Positions 8,190-12,576 of a DNA stretch of 12,576 nucleotides are shown in pieces (the stretch's first letter is position 1; every line of letters begins with the position of its first letter). This DNA is from Flavobacteriales bacterium. Its GTDB lineage: Bacteria; Bacteroidota; Bacteroidia; Flavobacteriales; Flavobacteriaceae. The translations under genes and the position numbers were made by a program. The stretch spans positions 1 to 12,576 of the forward strand of contig WTIY01000131.1 of the NCBI GenBank assembly GCA_011525065.1. Direction: 5' to 3'. The notes under the pieces are model-generated. The model had not been told where the DNA came from. It searched no databases and was given only the letters and a program-made list of their open reading frames with translations.

Positions 8190-9632
8190 ATGCACGAGCA
8201 CGTTATTTCTGAAGTATTGGCCATGGACCCAAGCATCAACTCGGTAACCATTTCTGGCTGGGTGAGGGCCTTTCGCAGTAATCGTTTTATACAAATGAAC
8301 GATGGATCTACCCTAAACAACTTACAATGTGTGGTGGATTTCGAGTCTTTCGATCAGGAAATCCTTAAGGAAATAAATGTTGGGGCAGCAATAAAAGTTA
8401 CTGGCCCTCTTGTCGCCAGCCAGGGACAGGGGCAAGCCGTAGAAGTTCAAGTGCAGCAGATCGATATTTTGGGAACCGCCGATCCCGAAGAAGTGAAATT
8501 GACCATCCTGAGCCCAAAACGACACAGCTTGGAAACGCTGCGCGAACAGGCTCACCTTAGGGTCCGAACCAACACTTTTGGTGCCGTCATGCGCCTTCGC
8601 TCAAAACTTGCTTTTGCGGTACACGAGTATTTTCAAAAAAACGGGTTCAATTACATGCACACCCCGATCATCACGGCCAGTGATGCTGAAGGGGCCGGCG
8701 AGATGTTTCGCGTGAGTAATTTATCTGCAGAAAACCCGCCCAAAAAAGAGAATCAAGCAGTCGACTTTTCTAAAGACTTTTTTGGAAAAGAAACCCATCT
8801 CACTGTGAGCGGCCAACTGGAAGCAGAAACCTACGCCATGGGGCTCAGCAAGGTATACACCTTTGGCCCTACGTTTAGAGCGGAAAACTCAAATACATCG
8901 CGTCATTTAGCTGAATTCTGGATGATCGAGCCCGAGGTGGCCTTTAATGATTTGCACGACAATATGGATTTGGCAGAAGACTTCATCAAATACGTTGTGC
9001 GTTATGCCTTGGAACATTGTCAAGACGACCTGAATTTTCTTGAAAAACGCTTGATCGAAGAAGATAAATCCAAACCTCAGAATCAGCGCAGCCCAATGCC
9101 GCTTAAAGAAAAACTTGCCTTTATTTTAGAGAATAATTTCATGCGGGTAAGCTATACCGAGGCCATTGATATTCTAAAAAACTCCAAACCCAATAAAAAG
9201 AAGAAATTCAAATATCCCATAGACGAATGGGGGGCTGATTTGCAGAGTGAACACGAGCGATATTTAGTCGAAAAACACTTTGAATGTCCTGTAATTCTTT
9301 ACGATTACCCCGCCAAAATCAAAGCGTTCTACATGCGTTTAAACGACGACGGGAAGACCGTAAGGGCCATGGATGTTTTGTTCCCAGGTATTGGAGAAAT
9401 TGTCGGAGGATCCCAACGCGAAGAGCGCTACCAGGTTTTGAAAGACAAGATGGAGGCCATGGATATCGATCCAAAGGAATTACATTGGTATCTCGATCTA
9501 CGAAAATTCGGTACCTGTGTCCACAGCGGTTTTGGTTTAGGTTTTGAACGATTGGTTCAATTCGTCACAGGAATGGGCAACATTCGCGACGTCATCCCTT
9601 ACCCGCGTACCCCAGGCAATGCCAATTTTTAG
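8190..9632 (+). CDS. asnS: Asparaginyl-tRNA synthetase
   Basis: Cytoplasmic class IIb aminoacyl-tRNA synthetase that charges tRNA-Asn with asparagine using ATP (480 residues, normal for Bacteroidetes). The N-terminal OB-fold anticodon-binding domain covers about 18-100 (SGWVRAFRSNRFIQMNDGS). The catalytic domain shows HTPIITASDAEGAGEMF (157-173, motif 1 region), motif 2 with Arg230 (TFGPTFRAENSNTSRHLAEF, 224-243) and motif 3 with Arg454 (GFGLGFERL, 447-455). Ending in PYPRTPGNANF is typical of AsnRS. GAGEMF and FRAENSNTSRHL fit asparaginyl rather than aspartyl enzymes. The ATG at 8190 has an A-rich leader; the protein begins close to the OB fold as in relatives. The stop codon sits in the loop of an inverted repeat. 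Confidence 0.96.
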   Translation: MHEHVISEVLAMDPSINSVTISGWVRAFRSNRFIQMNDGSTLNNLQCVVDFESFDQEILKEINVGAAIKVTGPLVASQGQGQAVEVQVQQIDILGTADPEEVKLTILSPKRHSLETLREQAHLRVRTNTFGAVMRLRSKLAFAVHEYFQKNGFNYMHTPIITASDAEGAGEMFRVSNLSAENPPKKENQAVDFSKDFFGKETHLTVSGQLEAETYAMGLSKVYTFGPTFRAENSNTSRHLAEFWMIEPEVAFNDLHDNMDLAEDFIKYVVRYALEHCQDDLNFLEKRLIEEDKSKPQNQRSPMPLKEKLAFILENNFMRVSYTEAIDILKNSKPNKKKKFKYPIDEWGADLQSEHERYLVEKHFECPVILYDYPAKIKAFYMRLNDDGKTVRAMDVLFPGIGEIVGGSQREERYQVLKDKMEAMDIDPKELHWYLDLRKFGTCVHSGFGLGFERLVQFVTGMGNIRDVIPYPRTPGNANF

Positions 9633-9640
9633 AATTGGCA
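9620..9640 (+). other. Inverted repeat spanning the asnS stop codon
   Basis: TGCCAATT (9620-9627) and AATTGGCA (9633-9640) form a perfect 8-bp stem with a 5-nt loop whose last three bases are the TAG stop of asnS. No T-run follows, so it is not a standard terminator. The right arm overlaps the -24 half of the candidate sigma-54 promoter described separately, so part of the symmetry may be coincidental. Confidence 0.5.
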
Positions 9641-9651
9641 CGAAATTGGCT
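9635..9651 (+). promoter_or_regulatory. Candidate sigma-54 (-24/-12) promoter upstream of rpoN
   Basis: TTGGCACGAAATTGGCT fits the sigma-54 consensus YTGGCACG-N4-TTGCW with one mismatch (TGGC for TTGC). The invariant GG (9637-9638) and GC (9649-9650) are separated by exactly 10 bp, as required. The predicted transcription start is about 9661-9662, giving a leader of about 52 nt before the rpoN ATG. It is correctly oriented and just outside the asnS coding region. A similar but slightly worse match inside the adhesin gene (472-486) shows that chance matches of this quality can occur, so this is a candidate only. Confidence 0.4.
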
Positions 9652-9674
9652 GTATCCAAAGTAAAGGCGCAAGC

Positions 9675-9695
9675 AAAAAATATTTTTTAACTTTA
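9675..9695 (+). promoter_or_regulatory. AT-rich palindrome and partial -7 box before rpoN
   Basis: AAAAAATATTTTTT (9675-9688) is a perfect 14-bp palindrome, and it runs into TAACTTTA (9688-9695), which matches TAnnTTTG except at the last base, 18 bp before the rpoN ATG. No TTG occurs at the proper -33 spacing. This could be a housekeeping promoter or simply an AT-rich leader. Confidence 0.25.
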
Positions 9696-9713
9696 GGTAA
9701 CCGCCAAGAGGTC

Positions 9714-11171
9714 ATGCTAAAACAGCAATTTCAATTAAAGCTTTCACAGAAGCTATCGCCGCAGCAGATTCAGTTGATGAAACTGATTCAATTGCCCACG
9801 CAAGCTTTTGAACAACGTGTGGCCCAAGAGTTAGAAGAAAACCCTGCGCTCGAGGGAGGTAAAGACCAAAATGAGCGCGATGAGCACTTTGATGATGATT
9901 ATGAAGCTTATGGCCAAGAGGGCACTGAAGTCATAGAGACAGACATCAATGTCGATAACTATTTGAGCGATGATGAAATCCCGAGCTATAAACTCAATAC
10001 CAACAATTACAGTGCCGATGATCAGGAGCGGGAAACCCCCTATGCTTCAGGGACAAGTTTTTTTCAGTACTTAAACGAACAGCTCAACACCTACAAGCTT
10101 TCTGATAGCCAGAGGGACATGGCCTTATTTCTCATCGGCTCATTGGATGACAGTGGTTATTTGAGACGAGGCATTGAAGATTTAGTAGATGATCTCGCCT
10201 TCACACAAAACATCTATACCAGCCCCTCAGAACTATTGGGGGTCTTGAACTTAGTCCAAGAACTCGATCCTCCTGGAGTTGGCGCTCGTGATCTCCAGGA
10301 ATGTTTGGCCATCCAGCTCCAGCGCAAATCCGCCACGATTAACGCACAAAATGCGCTATTGCTGATACAAGACCATTTTGACGCCTTTTCAAAAAAGCAT
10401 TATGATAAGCTTCTTCAACGTCTGGGCTGGAACGAAAATGATTTAAAGGAGGCCATTCACGAAATCGAAATGCTCAACCCGAAACCCGGCAACGCCTATT
10501 CAGGCCAAAACCGACTCATTGAAGCAGTTGTACCAGACTTTTCAATCAAGATTGAAGACGGCGAATTACAGCTCACCCTCAATGGCCGCAATGCGCCTGA
10601 ACTGCATGTGTCACGCAGTTATTCAGAAATGCTAAAAGGCTATAAGGAAGCCGCTCAGCACTCCAAAGCTCAGAAAGATGCGGTCATGTTCATCAAGCAA
10701 AAGTTAGACGCCGCCCAATGGTTCATCGATGCCATAAAGCAGCGTCAACACACGCTCTTTGTGACCATGAGCGCCATCATGAACCGACAAAAAGAGTATT
10801 TTTTAAGTGGGGACGAAAGAAATTTAAAACCCATGATCCTCAAGGATATCGCCGATGAAATAGGCATGGATATTTCAACCGTCTCTCGTGTGGCCAACAG
10901 TAAATACGTGGATACGCCTTATGGCACCAAACTCATTAAAGAGTTCTTTAGTGAGGCCATGAAAAACGATCAAGGAGAGGATGTTTCGACACGCGAGATC
11001 AAAACCATATTAGCCGCCACCATAGAGGAAGAAGATAAAAGACGTCCGCTAACCGATGACAAATTAGCCCAAATACTTAAAGATAAAGGCTACCCCATAG
11101 CCCGGCGTACCATTGCAAAATACCGCGAGCAACTCGACCTTCCTGTCGCAAGATTGAGAAAAGTACTTTAA
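9714..11171 (+). CDS. rpoN: RNA polymerase sigma-54 factor
   Basis: Alternative sigma factor that binds core RNA polymerase at -24/-12 promoters and needs an ATP-using enhancer-binding activator (485 residues). Region I, which contacts the activator, is at 1-48 and Gln/Leu-rich (LSPQQIQLMKLIQLP). Residues about 50-95 form an acidic linker. The core-binding region includes LDPPGVGARDLQECL (184-198) and LNPKPG (254-259). The DNA-binding region has a helix-turn-helix at about 376-399 (IADEIGMDISTVSRV) and the RpoN box ARRTIAKYRE at 463-472, one conservative change from the classic ARRTVAKYRE. All functional regions are intact. The start is ATG 9714, beginning directly with region I as expected. 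The stop overlaps the next start by one base (TAATG), so the two genes are probably translationally coupled. No activator gene is in the window. Confidence 0.96.
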   Translation: MLKQQFQLKLSQKLSPQQIQLMKLIQLPTQAFEQRVAQELEENPALEGGKDQNERDEHFDDDYEAYGQEGTEVIETDINVDNYLSDDEIPSYKLNTNNYSADDQERETPYASGTSFFQYLNEQLNTYKLSDSQRDMALFLIGSLDDSGYLRRGIEDLVDDLAFTQNIYTSPSELLGVLNLVQELDPPGVGARDLQECLAIQLQRKSATINAQNALLLIQDHFDAFSKKHYDKLLQRLGWNENDLKEAIHEIEMLNPKPGNAYSGQNRLIEAVVPDFSIKIEDGELQLTLNGRNAPELHVSRSYSEMLKGYKEAAQHSKAQKDAVMFIKQKLDAAQWFIDAIKQRQHTLFVTMSAIMNRQKEYFLSGDERNLKPMILKDIADEIGMDISTVSRVANSKYVDTPYGTKLIKEFFSEAMKNDQGEDVSTREIKTILAATIEEEDKRRPLTDDKLAQILKDKGYPIARRTIAKYREQLDLPVARLRKVL

Positions 11172-11824
11172 TGGCCCTAATGACTCAGCCCCTGTTCAAT
11201 GCCCTTTGGTCAACCGCCAATGCCCTAGGTCATCCACTTTTTATTCCCATTTATGGGTTTTTTTTGGTCCAAAGTCCAAACTCATGGGCTGCGGTTCAAT
11301 GGATAAATTTTAGCGCCATAACGATATTGCTGGTGGTGATGCCTCTTTTAATTTATCCGATCTTAAAGCGCAGCGGCAGAGTAAACTCTCTTCGGTTGAA
11401 AGAAGTTAAAGAACGTCCATGGCCCTTGGGTATAAATGTGCTGCTCTTGTGTCTGCTATTAATGGTGAGTGCTGAGACTGGGCCCATTGAGCCTTGGATT
11501 CAACTAGAACCTTCGCTATTCCATTTCTTTATCGGGGCCACCATCAGCGTGATGCTCGCCTTTGCCATGAGTCTTTTAAAACACAAAACGAGTTTACACC
11601 TAATGGGCTGTGGTGGTTTAGCCTCATTTGCCTTAATCCTAAATCATTCGGTCACCGAAATACCCTATTGGCAACAGTCCTATCCTGAACTTTTGATTGT
11701 GGCCCTGGCGGGAATTCTATGGGTGGCTTTGGCGCGCTATTGCACCAAAGCACACAGTGCAATGGAATTACTCAGTGGCTTGATCGTGGGAGCGGCACCT
11801 CAGTGGTTGATATTCTTTAGCTGA
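11171..11824 (+). CDS. Small polytopic membrane protein with degenerate PAP2-phosphatase motifs
   Basis: Predicted inner-membrane protein of 217 residues with about five to six hydrophobic segments (roughly 18-34, 46-65, 87-101, 116-136, 146-159, 172-188, 199-216). Its function is not known to me. Three motifs line up with the PAP2 (lipid phosphatase / haloperoxidase) signature in order and at plausible spacing: Arg75 to Arg82-Pro83 (Arg, six residues, RP) for KxxxxxxRP; Ser141-Leu-His143 for PSGH; and Arg189, five residues, His195, three residues, Glu199 for SRxxxxxHxxxD. Both catalytic-type histidines are kept, while Lys, the PSG context, Ser and Asp are changed. It is thus either a divergent PAP2 member or a relative with altered chemistry. 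The ATG overlaps the rpoN stop (TAATG). Its 3' end faces porT, 27 bp away. Confidence 0.85.
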   Translation: MALMTQPLFNALWSTANALGHPLFIPIYGFFLVQSPNSWAAVQWINFSAITILLVVMPLLIYPILKRSGRVNSLRLKEVKERPWPLGINVLLLCLLLMVSAETGPIEPWIQLEPSLFHFFIGATISVMLAFAMSLLKHKTSLHLMGCGGLASFALILNHSVTEIPYWQQSYPELLIVALAGILWVALARYCTKAHSAMELLSGLIVGAAPQWLIFFS

Positions 11825-11851
11825 GTCAACACCCTGGAGCAGCTCGAGGAC

Positions 11852-12553
11852 CTAGAGGATGTAGAACATAATGCCCAGTTTTATCGGCCTTAACCCAATG
11901 GACTGCTGGGTCACTGAGTCCTGTACACCTTCAAGCAGGGAACTCAGTCCCCATTGAATTTGAGCGTTGAAAGTTCCAAAACCAAAGGACACCGTAGCGT
12001 ACCAAATTCCAGAACGAAGTTGCGGCAAATCACTCAAGGTTTCAGACTGAACGGAGCTTAAAAAAACCGTTTTTGAAAACAGATGTTGGCTCCACTTAAC
12101 CCCAGCGTAAAGTCGCCAAAACTTGTAGCTCAAGGGGGTGGAACTGCGCCATCTGATCTCCAATGGAAATTCAACAGCAGTAAGTCGAAGGCTATTGGCA
12201 TCAATGGCGCTCGGACTTTGTTCAATGGTCCAGGTGGGTGCTGCATCAACACCCTCGCGCGCTACCACATTACTGCCGTAACGGTCATAGCTCATGCCTA
12301 GCCCAGTTCCTAGCGACCAATCACCGCCCTGACTCAATGGCCAATCTCGGATAAACCCAAATTGAACGCCGCCGACAAGCCCACGACTGGCCACCTCATT
12401 GGGGACCTCGGTGAGCAAATCATAACTCAGAGCGAAATAGAATTGATCCTCTCGATAAAATTCAGCGGAGTCCTGCGATGACTCTATTGCCTGTTGGGCC
12501 ACCAAGGATGATGGCATCCAAAGCCAAAAACTCATCAGCACTAAAGAGAACAT
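11852..12553 (-). CDS. porT: PorT/SprT-family T9SS outer-membrane beta-barrel protein
   Basis: Outer-membrane barrel required for type IX secretion (PorT in P. gingivalis, SprT in Flavobacterium). From the ATG at 12553 it is 233 residues: a hydrophobic leader MFSLVLMSFWLWMPSSLVAQ, then FYREDQFYFALSYDLL (32-47), GGVQFGFIRDWP (61-72), FPLEIRWR and YKFWRLYAGVKW in the middle, and a final strand ending IMFYIL. These segments and the length fit flavobacterial PorT proteins. The leader as given lacks the usual positive residues. The frame is open upstream to the window end and encodes NCAKCRG just before the Met, which would supply a Lys and an Arg, so the true start may lie beyond 12576. It is convergent with the rpoN operon; its own promoter is off the window. 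Confidence 0.88.
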   Translation of the reverse strand: MFSLVLMSFWLWMPSSLVAQQAIESSQDSAEFYREDQFYFALSYDLLTEVPNEVASRGLVGGVQFGFIRDWPLSQGGDWSLGTGLGMSYDRYGSNVVAREGVDAAPTWTIEQSPSAIDANSLRLTAVEFPLEIRWRSSTPLSYKFWRLYAGVKWSQHLFSKTVFLSSVQSETLSDLPQLRSGIWYATVSFGFGTFNAQIQWGLSSLLEGVQDSVTQQSIGLRPIKLGIMFYIL

Positions 12554-12576
12554 ACCGCGACATTTCGCGCAGTTAG

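Noticed and set aside
7478..8320. Minus-strand open frames opposite the transporter C terminus and the asnS start
   Set aside because: They cross a real gene boundary, are low in complexity consistent with antisense of membrane segments, and have no recognisable product.
12193..12210. Second sigma-54-like element TTGGCATCAATGGCGCT
   Set aside because: GG-N10-GC spacing is right but the -12 box is poor (GCGC), and it lies inside porT on the antisense strand with nothing to drive.

Overview
The window looks like chromosomal DNA from a member of the Bacteroidota, most likely Flavobacteriia. The evidence is a type B type IX secretion (T9SS) C-terminal domain, a PorP/SprF-family protein, an OmpA protein with PorE-like architecture, a PorT-family barrel, A-rich start regions without Shine-Dalgarno sequences, and promoter-like TAnnTTTG boxes. 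Base composition looks mid-40s % GC by eye (not computed), rather high for the class. Coding is dense. No stretch over 300 bases lacks a gene, and I see no tRNA, rRNA, CRISPR, insertion sequence or prophage sequence.

Left part (1-5653): three same-strand genes form a probable operon. They are the 3' end of a large surface adhesin-like protein with a type B sorting domain (start lies off the window), a PorP/SprF-family outer-membrane protein, and a four-domain TPR / beta-propeller / regulatory-domain / OmpA lipid- or peptidoglycan-side protein. The operon closes with a perfect 13-bp hairpin and U-tract. The natural reading is a secreted substrate encoded with its own outer-membrane partner and a peptidoglycan-anchoring partner.

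Middle part (5703-11824): an RND/MMPL-family membrane transporter with a TTG start, asparaginyl-tRNA synthetase (asnS), sigma-54 (rpoN), and a small polytopic membrane protein with degenerate PAP2-phosphatase motifs. The last two overlap by one base (TAATG). Just after the asnS stop, upstream of rpoN, is a sequence that nearly matches the -24/-12 promoter recognised by sigma-54 itself, so rpoN may be autoregulated.

Right edge (11852-12576, minus strand): porT/sprT, a core T9SS outer-membrane component, convergent with the sigma-54 operon. Its reading frame stays open to the window end, so its true start may be outside.

Most of the window is recognisable T9SS and housekeeping content. I do not see a clearly undescribed system. 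The points most worth checking are the possible sigma-54 promoter in front of rpoN, the PAP2-like protein between rpoN and porT, and the substrate/PorP/PorE-like triad.
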